DNA of 64,000 nucleotides, from assembly GCA_003671025.1 (NCBI GenBank), contig QWPW01000003.1, forward strand, positions 51,941-115,940, written 5' to 3'. Shown piece by piece: positions 42,949-50,892 of the stretch. The position numbers were made by a program, and so were the translations under genes. The stretch's first letter is position 1, and each line of letters begins with the position of its first letter. The notes under the pieces are model-generated. The model saw only the letters and a program-made list of their open reading frames with translations, did not search any database and was not told the DNA's origin. The DNA is from Planctomycetota bacterium (GTDB lineage Bacteria > Planctomycetota > Phycisphaerae > Phycisphaerales > SM1A02).

Positions 42949-44364
42949 ATGCCTGCTCGCCTTGACTCTGGATCGCAGCCTTCCTCTTCGTCTGCTTCGC
43001 CGTCGGTCTCTTCGTGGACGGTCTCTTCGTGGCGAGACCTCGCGTGTACGCAGCAACCGATCTATCCAGATGAATCAGCGCTCGTGCGTGTTCTTGACGA
43101 AGTCAGGGCGCTTCCGCCGTTGGTGACGAGCTATGAGATTGAGGCGCTCAAGCTCGCCTTGGCCGAGGCGGCACGCGGTGAACGGTTCGTGCTTTGGGGC
43201 GGCGATTGCGCGGAGAGTTTCTCCGATTGCACGTCCGCTGCCATCGCGTCCAAACTCAAGATCCTCTTGCAAATGAGTCTGGTCTTGGTGCACGGAACGC
43301 GCAAGCGCATCGTGCGAATTGGCCGTTTTGCAGGGCAATACGCCAAGCCGCGCAGTACACCGACTGAGACAAAAAACGGCATCGAGTTGCCCACGTTTCG
43401 CGGCGACAATGTCAATCGTCCTGAGTTCACCAAGGAGGCGCGCACTCCCGATCCGACGTTGCTCCTGCGCGGCTACGAACGAAGCGCGTTGACACTGAAC
43501 TTCGTGCGCGCCCTCGTCGATGGCGGATTCGCCGACCTCCATCACCCCGAGAACTGGGACCTCGAATTTGTAAAGCATGCTCCGCTTGGAGGCGAATATC
43601 AGCGCATGGTCGATTCGATCGGTGAGAGCCTGCGTTTCATGGAAACGCTTGCAGGCGGAACCATCCTGGCCATGCAGCGCGTCGACTTCTTCACCAGCCA
43701 TGAGTTGCTCGTCCTCGCTTACGAAGCGGCGCTCACGCGCCAAGTTCCGCGCCGCGAGGGCTGGTTCAATCTCTCGACCCATCTCCCTTGGATCGGATTG
43801 CGCACGAGCGATCCTACTGCGGCACACATGGAATTCTGCCGAGGAATTCGCAATCCCGTCGGAGTCAAAGTCGGGCCAGACACGGCGATCGAGACTTTGC
43901 TGCACACCGTGCGCGTGCTCTCGCCGGACAATGAGCCAGGGCGTGTGGTGCTCATCTCGCGCTTTGGCGCCCATCGAATTGGCCGCGCGTTGCCACCATT
44001 AGTCCGCGCCATTCGCGATGCGAAGCTGCACGTCGTGTGGATCTGCGACCCTATGCATGGCAACACGGAAACGGTGGTTCCGACCGCCGGCGAGTGGGCG
44101 GGAAAGAGCGTCAAAACCCGCAAATTCGCGCACATTTTGGCGGAAGTGGAGCAGGCGTTTGAGATTCATCGCAACGAAGGAACCGTGCTCGCGGGCGTGC
44201 ATGTTGAACTCACTGGCGAGAACGTCACCGAGTGCACCGGCGGCGCGCGTGGGTTGACTGACGACGATCTTTCGCGCGCGTATCGCTCACAGGTTGACCC
44301 TCGACTCAACTACGAGCAAGCGCTCGAACTCGCGATGCTCATTGCTCGCCGCGCCGCGCCATAA
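42949..44364 (+). CDS. Class II 3-deoxy-7-phosphoheptulonate (DAHP) synthase
   Basis: Joins phosphoenolpyruvate and erythrose 4-phosphate, the entry to aromatic synthesis. It is 471 residues, normal for the plant/Mycobacterium-type class II enzyme. Diagnostic blocks: LWGGDCAESF, RIGRFAGQYAKPRS, RGDNVN, THLPWIGLRT, PVGVKVG and the late GGVHVELTGENVTEC-type stretch (AGVHVELTGENVTECTGG). The N-terminal 25 residues are Ser-rich and include a 15-bp tandem repeat. The start at 42949 fits the class II length and follows TACTCT; 42928 and 42814 are alternatives. Chorismate made from DAHP feeds the men pathway elsewhere in the window. Confidence 0.94.
   Translation: MPARLDSGSQPSSSSASPSVSSWTVSSWRDLACTQQPIYPDESALVRVLDEVRALPPLVTSYEIEALKLALAEAARGERFVLWGGDCAESFSDCTSAAIASKLKILLQMSLVLVHGTRKRIVRIGRFAGQYAKPRSTPTETKNGIELPTFRGDNVNRPEFTKEARTPDPTLLLRGYERSALTLNFVRALVDGGFADLHHPENWDLEFVKHAPLGGEYQRMVDSIGESLRFMETLAGGTILAMQRVDFFTSHELLVLAYEAALTRQVPRREGWFNLSTHLPWIGLRTSDPTAAHMEFCRGIRNPVGVKVGPDTAIETLLHTVRVLSPDNEPGRVVLISRFGAHRIGRALPPLVRAIRDAKLHVVWICDPMHGNTETVVPTAGEWAGKSVKTRKFAHILAEVEQAFEIHRNEGTVLAGVHVELTGENVTECTGGARGLTDDDLSRAYRSQVDPRLNYEQALELAMLIARRAAP
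43004..43033 (+). repeat. 15-bp tandem repeat in the DAHP synthase N-terminus
   Basis: Two units of cggtctcttcgtgg plus one base (43004-43018 and 43019-43033), in frame, encode the repeated VSSW. It lies in the non-conserved tail, so the effect is probably neutral. Confidence 0.7.
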
Positions 44365-44416
44365 GCGCGACAGGAGTGCATCCCCAAGCACAGTCAGGCT
44401 CGCTGCGACGTACCGA

Positions 44417-44422
44417 TATACT
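44417..44422 (+). promoter_or_regulatory. -10-like hexamer of the ketosynthase pair
   Basis: TATACT is followed by 9 nt and then the ATG at 44432. It is the closest match to TATAAT among these sites. Confidence 0.5.
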
Positions 44423-44431
44423 CCGCTCCCT

Positions 44432-45757
44432 ATGTCTCGCCGCCGCGTCGTTATCACTGGCCTTGGCCCCGTTACAGCTCACGGCAACGGGATCGCGCCG
44501 CTCTGGGATGCGTTGTGCGAGGGGCGCTCGGCGCTGGCACCGATTCGTGTCTTCGATGCCCGTGGATTTCGCGCGGCCTCAGGCGCGCAGTTGCCGGACT
44601 CTTTCGATGTGAAGGAGTTCGTGCCCAAGAGTTACCGCAAGGCGACCAAGGTGATGGCGCGTGATATCGAGATCGCCGTCATCGGTGCGCACTGTGCAGT
44701 CAAAGACGCAGGGCTGATCACGCGCGGCACCGATCCCGAGCACGCCGCCACCATCGCGCCCGACCGTTTCGGTTGCCACATCGGCGCGGGACTGATTGCT
44801 GCGGAGCTCGACGAGTTGACTGCCGCATTGGCCACCTCGCGCGATGAGAACGGGAAGTTCGATCCTGCGCGTTGGGGCGCGCAGGGGATGCAAGAGCTCA
44901 CCCCGTTGTGGCTGCTCAAGTACTTGCCCAACATGCTCGCGTGCCATGTGACCATCATCCATGATTGTCAAGGTCCATCGAACACGATTACTTGCAATGA
45001 GGCATCGGCCGGGCTTTCGCTTGCCGAATCCCAGCGGGTGATTGAGCGCGGCGCCGCCGACGCTTGCCTCTCCGGTGGCGCGGACAGCAAACTCAACCCG
45101 ATGGCCTATCTCCGCCAAGAGTTGGCGGGACGACTCGCGCTGTGTCCGATCGATGTCGACGCGACCACTATCGTGCGCCCCTTCGATATTTCTGCGGCGG
45201 GAACCCTAGTTGGAGAGGGCGGAGGACTTCTAGTCGTCGAAGCCGAAGAGTGCGCCAAAGCACGCGGCGCACGGATTCACGCGGTGCTTTCGGGCACGGG
45301 TGCATCGCAAAGTTGGTGCGAAGACACGGTGGGATTGCTTCCCGATTGCTCGGGCGAATCGCTCGCCGATGCCATCCAAGCGGCGCTGCAGGATGCGAGT
45401 ATTTCGCCCTCTGATATTGACGCAATCATCCCCTATGGATCTGGCGTTGCCGCGTTGGACTCGCTCGAAGCGAAGGCGCTCGCGTGGGTGTTTGGCGACG
45501 CGCTGAAAGACAAATGGATCATCACCTTGGCGCCATCGGTTGGCGCGACCTACGCGGGCTTTGGCGCCATCGCGGTCGCGGTCGCGGCCAAGTGCGTGAG
45601 CGAACAACGCGTTCCCGCGCGACTCAACTCACAGAACACACCGACGCTTTGCGCGACGGTCGCCGCAAGCGCGTCGCGCTCTTTGCGACACATTCTTGTG
45701 TGCACTCCAAGCCTCGGCGGACAAAACAGCGCCGCGATCATCTCCCGATCGAACTGA
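44432..45757 (+). CDS. Ketosynthase-like protein lacking catalytic residues (KS-beta/chain-length-factor-like)
   Basis: A 441-residue thiolase-fold protein with full FabF architecture (RRRVVITGLGPVTAHGNG at the start, PFDISAAGTLVGEGGGLLVVE in the middle). The three catalytic positions are lost. The nucleophile position after GPS is Glu190 (ITCNEASAG; a Cys lies two residues earlier, out of register), the first His is Tyr (PYGSGV for AHGTGT), and the KSxxGH Lys and His are Ala (APSVGA). This is the pattern of a non-catalytic partner such as KS-beta. An intact ketosynthase follows 25 bp downstream. The start at 44432 follows TATACT and gives the normal N-terminus. Confidence 0.85.
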   Translation: MSRRRVVITGLGPVTAHGNGIAPLWDALCEGRSALAPIRVFDARGFRAASGAQLPDSFDVKEFVPKSYRKATKVMARDIEIAVIGAHCAVKDAGLITRGTDPEHAATIAPDRFGCHIGAGLIAAELDELTAALATSRDENGKFDPARWGAQGMQELTPLWLLKYLPNMLACHVTIIHDCQGPSNTITCNEASAGLSLAESQRVIERGAADACLSGGADSKLNPMAYLRQELAGRLALCPIDVDATTIVRPFDISAAGTLVGEGGGLLVVEAEECAKARGARIHAVLSGTGASQSWCEDTVGLLPDCSGESLADAIQAALQDASISPSDIDAIIPYGSGVAALDSLEAKALAWVFGDALKDKWIITLAPSVGATYAGFGAIAVAVAAKCVSEQRVPARLNSQNTPTLCATVAASASRSLRHILVCTPSLGGQNSAAIISRSN

Positions 45758-45782
45758 GTCGCGAACCGCGAAGCCACTGACG

Positions 45783-47147
45783 ATGAGCACAACGATGACC
45801 AACACGACTTTCGCTTCTAGTCAACAATCCGCCGCATCGCGTCGCGTGGTGGTGACAGGCATGGGTTGGGTGACGCCGCTGGGACACGATGTCAATAGCG
45901 TGTGGCAGCGACTGATGAACAGTGAGTCAGGAATGGGGCCGATCACGCGCTTCGATGCGCGCACGTTTCCCACCACCTTCGCGGCGCAAGTGAAGGACTA
46001 CGACATCGCGCGCTTCGTAAAGGATGCCTCAGTGCATGCGAGCGCGGGACTCAACTCACAGTTTGCGCTCGGCGCGGCCTGTCAAGCATGGGCGCAGTCG
46101 GGGCTCGACCGCTGTGCGACGCTGAACAAGAAACGTGTCGGTCTCTATCTCGGCGCGGGCGAAGGTGTGGTCGACTTTGAGAATTACGCGGCATCGAATC
46201 TCGCGGGTTGGGACGAAGCGACCCAGAAGCTCGACGGCGTGAAATGGGCTGATTTCGCGCATAAAGCGATGGATCGCATGCGTGAAGTTGAGCAAGAACC
46301 CAACATGCCGCTCGCGCATCTCGCGCGCGAATTCGGAGTGCGCGGACCCGCACTCAATTGCCTCACCGCATGCGCCGCGAGTACCCAAGCCATCGGTGAA
46401 GCCTTCTCGCTCATCCAGCGCGGCGATGCTGACGTGATGATTTCGGGCGGCACGCACACCATGATTCATGTGCTCGGCGTGACTGGATTCAATCGCCTCA
46501 CCGCGCTCTCGACATCGAAGGGTGATCCCACGAAAGCGTCGCGACCGTTTGACAAGACGCGCGATGGATTCGTGATGGGCGAAGGCTCGGGGATGATCGT
46601 GCTCGAGAGTCTCGAGCATGCACTCGCGCGCGGCGCAACACCGCTGGCCGAAGTGGCGGGATACGGTTCAAGCGCCGATGCATTTCGCATCACCGACATT
46701 CAACCAGAAGGCCGCGGTGGCGCAGCATCGATGGGCGTCGCGCTCAAGCAAGCGGGCATCGATCCCGCGGCTCGACGCAGTGACGGTCGCGCGGCGATTG
46801 ACTACATCAGCGCGCACGGAACCGGAACCAAAGAAAACGACTCCATCGAAACGCGAGGCGTGAAACGAGTCTTCGGCGAGAACGCCAAAGACATTCCCAT
46901 GAGTTCGATCAAGAGCATGATGGGACATCTCATCGCCGCTGCGGGCGCGGTCGAGTTCATCACGTGCGTGTTGGCGATTCGTGACGGCATGCTTCCGCCC
47001 ACCACCAACTACTCGACGCCTGACCCCGACCTCGACTTGGACTACGTGCCCAACGTTGCGCGCGCGGCCAAGGTTGACATTTGTCTCTCCAACAGCTTTG
47101 GTTTTGGCGGGCAGAACGACACGTTGGTGGTAAAGCGCTACCTGTGA
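45783..47147 (+). CDS. Catalytically intact beta-ketoacyl-ACP synthase (KS-alpha/FabF-like)
   Basis: A 454-residue ketosynthase. Catalytic Cys in NCLTACAASTQAIG, His in SAHGTGTKENDSIE, and Lys/His in SSIKSMMGHLIAAAG. It extends fatty acyl or polyketide chains by decarboxylative condensation with malonyl-ACP. About 15 residues of Ser/Thr-rich tail precede SRRVVVTGMGWVTPLG. The ATG at 45783 is preferred over 45696, which overlaps the preceding gene. It sits 25 bp after the inactive homologue, so a heterodimer is likely (inference). No ACP gene is visible beside it. Confidence 0.93.
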   Translation: MSTTMTNTTFASSQQSAASRRVVVTGMGWVTPLGHDVNSVWQRLMNSESGMGPITRFDARTFPTTFAAQVKDYDIARFVKDASVHASAGLNSQFALGAACQAWAQSGLDRCATLNKKRVGLYLGAGEGVVDFENYAASNLAGWDEATQKLDGVKWADFAHKAMDRMREVEQEPNMPLAHLAREFGVRGPALNCLTACAASTQAIGEAFSLIQRGDADVMISGGTHTMIHVLGVTGFNRLTALSTSKGDPTKASRPFDKTRDGFVMGEGSGMIVLESLEHALARGATPLAEVAGYGSSADAFRITDIQPEGRGGAASMGVALKQAGIDPAARRSDGRAAIDYISAHGTGTKENDSIETRGVKRVFGENAKDIPMSSIKSMMGHLIAAAGAVEFITCVLAIRDGMLPPTTNYSTPDPDLDLDYVPNVARAAKVDICLSNSFGFGGQNDTLVVKRYL

Positions 47148-47254
47148 TTTGTCGCTGACGATGCGACTTTTTCGGCCGATTGCCTGCGGTTTGATGCGCG
47201 AGGCACACCGTTGCGCTCACCGTTGATGGCGTCGTCGTGGGCGAAGACCTCGCC

Positions 47255-47282
47255 ATGCGCTCTCCAACATGTGCTCTCCAAC
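47255..47282. repeat. 14-bp tandem repeat upstream of the membrane-anchored unknown
   Basis: Two copies of atgNgctctccaac (47255-47268 and 47269-47282) differ at one base. They lie in the 200-bp gap between the KS-alpha gene and the next start. Confidence 0.6.
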
Positions 47283-47335
47283 TGGGGCGCGTTGAACTGA
47301 GCGCGACACACGTGCGAGTCGCGTGCATGAAGCGG

Positions 47336-47341
47336 TACTCT
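47336..47341 (+). promoter_or_regulatory. -10-like hexamer before the membrane-anchored unknown
   Basis: TACTCT is followed by 6 nt and then the GTG at 47348, the same layout as other leaderless starts. Confidence 0.4.
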
Positions 47342-47347
47342 TCTCGC

Positions 47348-48040
47348 GTGAGTGCATCGATCGGATCATCTGCCGCGAGTTCATCAAGCACCCCGCGCGT
47401 GCGACAAACATGCATCGCCTCGGTGATTGGCGCAGCAGTCGCGTTGCTCGTGTTGCTCTTCCTCCCACCAGCGCAGCGCAGCGTGCTTCCTGTTGATGCC
47501 ACGGTGCGCGGTGAAGCGCTCGAGCAAGCGTTCGCCGCGGCGATCACCAAAGTCCGCGAGCCTCACAGCGAGTGGTCAATCGCCATCGATCCCGCAGACA
47601 TCAACGCGTGGTTGGCCACGCGGCTGCCTCGTTGGATCGAGCACGATCCCTCGCTGGCTTCGCTCACTTCGTTGACCACGCTGCGCCTCGCATCGATCGA
47701 CGGCGCGCTGCAAATCGAACAACCGCTGCAGCTGATGGTGGGATCGATCATCGCGTCATTGCGATTCACACCCACCATCGAAAACGGCGCGCTCGCGCTC
47801 GAGGTCTCGACACCGAGACTGGGACGCATGCCCATTCCTGGAGTCGCCTCCGAACTCACACAAGCACTCGCGTCGCATGTTCGCGACAGCGCGTCGCTCT
47901 CCGCAGCACGTTTTCGTTTGGCCGATGGTCGCGTGGTCGAAGTGCGTGAGATTCGTTGCGATGCGGGACAAATCGCGATTCTGTTTGCCACGCGCACAGC
48001 GCTTGATGTTGCTGAGCGCGAAACGCCGCCGACGCGCTGA
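47348..48040 (+). CDS. Membrane-anchored protein of unknown function
   Basis: A 230-residue protein from the GTG at 47348; in-frame ATGs at 47327 and 47255 are alternatives. A Ser-rich N-terminus, one TM helix (CIASVIGAAVALLVLLFLPPA, about 19-39), then about 180 residues of alternating beta strands and helices facing the periplasm. The sequence resembles lipid-binding or AsmA/LolA-style beta proteins only in general composition; I do not recognise a family. It follows the ketosynthase pair, so a role in envelope lipid handling is possible but unproven. Confidence 0.7.
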   Translation: MSASIGSSAASSSSTPRVRQTCIASVIGAAVALLVLLFLPPAQRSVLPVDATVRGEALEQAFAAAITKVREPHSEWSIAIDPADINAWLATRLPRWIEHDPSLASLTSLTTLRLASIDGALQIEQPLQLMVGSIIASLRFTPTIENGALALEVSTPRLGRMPIPGVASELTQALASHVRDSASLSAARFRLADGRVVEVREIRCDAGQIAILFATRTALDVAERETPPTR

Positions 48041-48052
48041 TCGATTCAACAA

Positions 48053-50725
48053 TCACACGCGCTCGACTTCACCGCGGTCGATGTACGGCTGCAGCGTGGC
48101 GTGAAGCTCGATCATCGTGTCGATGAGTTGCTCATGAATTTCCGACCATTGCTCGATCGGCGCCTCGTATCCGCGCGCAAGGGGAATCGAAAGTTGACAG
48201 CCATTCCTGCCTTCGATCGCGATCCACTTGAGCGCGGGCAACGCCTTAGCGATTTCGCGACGATGCGATTCAAACCACGCGAACTGCCGCTTGGGACGAG
48301 TGGGGTCTTTCTTGCTGACTTGAAAGTACAACTCCACGCGCCCTGTCTGGCGTCGAACCACGTACTGATAGGCGAGCCCGCGTACGCCACTGGTGGCCGA
48401 AACATAGCTGTCGCTCTGCGGACTCTGATTCGCATGCAGCGGCGTGCGCAGTCGTGCTGCGGCCAACAACTGTTCGAACCATGTCATTTGAATGCGTCCG
48501 ACCTCAGCGGTTCGTTGTCGCTTTCGCTTGGCGCCAATGTCTTCGAGCGATGGTTCGACGGCCACACGAAACGCATGCGCTTGATTCGCGAGCCACATGA
48601 TCGCCGACGCTTCGCCTTGAGCCGTGGACAGACCAACATTGGAACGTTCGATCGAAAACCCCGGCGTGCGCCCTCTGCGCGCTTCTTGCTCCCCGACACT
48701 TGCGCCTAGTCGTGTTTCGATGCGCGCACGTTGTGTGCGCAGGGTGGCGAATTGCCGTAATCCATCGGCGCCGCAAAACGAAGCGCGCACACCAATCTGA
48801 TCGGTCGCGCGGTCGAAGCGCAGCACGATGCGCAGGCTCCGGAAGTTTGTCGCCGCGATCATGCTGGTCTGCCCGCAAGGCGTACCCGAAAAGTCCGCGC
48901 TCTCGAGTGCGCCAAGCGCAGTCGCAACCTGTTTCCAAAATGCGCGGTTGATATCTGCGCGCTCAGTGCGCTGTACTTGATCGATGCCATCGTCGATCGG
49001 CGCACTCCCGACAACTGGAAACAATGAGCAGAACGTCGCGGCCAGTTCGTCGCCTCGTGCTTCGATCACGCTCGCGTTCCACTTGCGACGGGCGACGATC
49101 GGATCATTCAGTCCGATCTTGCTCTTGCGCAGGGTGGCACATTTTGTCGCGAATGCCTTGTTTGAAAGGGTTTGATTGAATCCCGTCAGCGTGAGGTTTC
49201 CCAGCGTGTGCACTCTCGCGGCATGATCATCACGCCAATTCTCACCGAGCATTGCTTTCCATTCCTGTCCATCCGCGCCGCTGAGTTTCTGCGGAAGTAC
49301 GTGCTCGATTTGCAGAGCAGCCAATTGCGATGCTTCGGGATGCGCTTCGGCGCGTTCGAGTTCCTCGAGGATCAATCGTGCCTTCATCGGCTCAGAGCGA
49401 TACAGCGCGAATGAACGCAGCTCGTTCACCACGATGTTGTCGCTGGGCCAGCCGATGCGATGCAGCTCGGTTTGCAAACACGCGCGCACCGGCGCTTCGA
49501 GTCGGCGCGCGATCTCGACGAACTTCTTTGCGTAGATCTTCGATTGCTCACCCGCGAATGCGCGGCGGAGCAAGAAGCCGACGATGTCGTGCATGCAGTG
49601 AACGAGTTCGCCCTTCTCGAGCTTGCCTTCCTGCTCGCGATCAAACAACTCAAGAATGAGCGGCATCGCCGAGCGCGCGTCGCAAAAAGCCAATTGCAAC
49701 AAGCGTTTGTCGATCGCGTTCTTGGGCCAATCGGCTCCCGCATCGCCACGATTGCGTTGATCGCGAATGCGCTCGACGCGACGAAAGTCTGCGTCGATGT
49801 CCGCACTCTTCTTCATCATGGCCACGATTTCTGCGGGGGAGTTGCCCAACCCATCGGCCCACGCTTTGAACTGCACGAACACTTCACCGCGCGCGAAGTA
49901 GCCAACCTTGCGCATGAGAAAGTGACGCAGGAACACAGTCGCGCTCGTGCCCACCGAACCATCCTTCGCCGCGCAGTCGATCCAACTACGCTCGAAGTTG
50001 CGCCACACTTTTTGATCGAAGAGTTCTTGCTCGGCGACAGGCACTTTCATGAAGAGGTGATTGCGCACGAGATCAAACTCAGTGAGCGCGAGGCCCGTGG
50101 TGTTGAGACTCTCGAACACGCGATAGGGATTTTCATCCTTGATGGTGATGGCAACAAACGCGAGCCGCTGACTCGCCGCATGCAGAAGTCGGTTGAGGAC
50201 ATCAACACCGTCGCGTTGCACCAACGGTTCGAGTTGCTCCTGAAACCAACGCCACGCGTCATCGATTTTGCTTTGATCGCAGTGCGTATCCGCATCGCGA
50301 TCGATCAGCCGTTGCCACACTCCACGATCGGTGGTGCGAGGCACGAGCTTGTAACGAAAATGGTCCTTGCGCCGATGGTGCAGCAAGAAGTCTTCGTTGA
50401 TCTGATCGGCAAGATCGTGGTGACCAAATTTGTGTGCGACATCGCGCATCGCGCCAAAGAGCGTGGACAAGGTGGTCAGCCGTTGTTGTCCATCAATGAC
50501 TTCGAAGCGCACCACGTTCTCGCCCGCAACAAATGGCAGCGCGGCGCACACCAAGGGGCCGATGAAATGTTGCCGCTGCGCGTCGCCGGATGCGACGTTG
50601 TGCAAGTCGGCCCACAATCGTGCCCATTGCTTTTCGCCCCATGAATAGGAGCGCTGAAAGTGGGGGATGAGAAACACGCTGCTGCCGTGGAGCAGCGACT
50701 CAACAGTGCTGATGTCTGCTTTCAT
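48053..50725 (-). CDS. DUF262-DUF1524-DUF4268 protein (GmrSD-like, probable defence nuclease)
   Basis: An 890-residue cytoplasmic protein. The N-terminal DUF262 domain (about 1-330) has FQRSYSWGEKQW, DGQQRLTTL (nucleotide-hydrolysis motif) and the family's FESLNTTGLALTEFDLVRN. DUF1524 (about 440-540) carries the HNH-type start IEHVLPQKL and LGNLTLTGFNQTLSN. The C-terminal part (about 745-880) matches DUF4268 (YVVRRQTGRVELYF, FAWFESHRREIAKALP). DUF262/DUF1524 fusions include the type IV restriction enzyme GmrSD, which cuts modified phage DNA. It stands alone here, convergent with the membrane-anchored gene. The start at 50725 is preferred over 50758. Confidence 0.88.
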   Translation of the reverse strand: MKADISTVESLLHGSSVFLIPHFQRSYSWGEKQWARLWADLHNVASGDAQRQHFIGPLVCAALPFVAGENVVRFEVIDGQQRLTTLSTLFGAMRDVAHKFGHHDLADQINEDFLLHHRRKDHFRYKLVPRTTDRGVWQRLIDRDADTHCDQSKIDDAWRWFQEQLEPLVQRDGVDVLNRLLHAASQRLAFVAITIKDENPYRVFESLNTTGLALTEFDLVRNHLFMKVPVAEQELFDQKVWRNFERSWIDCAAKDGSVGTSATVFLRHFLMRKVGYFARGEVFVQFKAWADGLGNSPAEIVAMMKKSADIDADFRRVERIRDQRNRGDAGADWPKNAIDKRLLQLAFCDARSAMPLILELFDREQEGKLEKGELVHCMHDIVGFLLRRAFAGEQSKIYAKKFVEIARRLEAPVRACLQTELHRIGWPSDNIVVNELRSFALYRSEPMKARLILEELERAEAHPEASQLAALQIEHVLPQKLSGADGQEWKAMLGENWRDDHAARVHTLGNLTLTGFNQTLSNKAFATKCATLRKSKIGLNDPIVARRKWNASVIEARGDELAATFCSLFPVVGSAPIDDGIDQVQRTERADINRAFWKQVATALGALESADFSGTPCGQTSMIAATNFRSLRIVLRFDRATDQIGVRASFCGADGLRQFATLRTQRARIETRLGASVGEQEARRGRTPGFSIERSNVGLSTAQGEASAIMWLANQAHAFRVAVEPSLEDIGAKRKRQRTAEVGRIQMTWFEQLLAAARLRTPLHANQSPQSDSYVSATSGVRGLAYQYVVRRQTGRVELYFQVSKKDPTRPKRQFAWFESHRREIAKALPALKWIAIEGRNGCQLSIPLARGYEAPIEQWSEIHEQLIDTMIELHATLQPYIDRGEVERV

Positions 50726-50878
50726 GATCTGTTTCCCAGACGCGTTTTGTCGAGGCAAAAGCCGCGATGGCTTGGCAAACTAACAGAGGTAGCTTGCGGG
50801 GTCGGCTTTGATTCTCGCCGCGTGTGCAACGCGTCCGCGACTTCTCGCGCAACGCCTCCCCGCATGCGATTGCTGCGC

Positions 50879-50884
50879 TACATT
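50879..50884 (+). promoter_or_regulatory. -10-like hexamer of the nuoG-like gene
   Basis: TACATT is followed by 8 nt and then the ATG at 50893. Confidence 0.45.
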
Positions 50885-50892
50885 GCGTCGCT

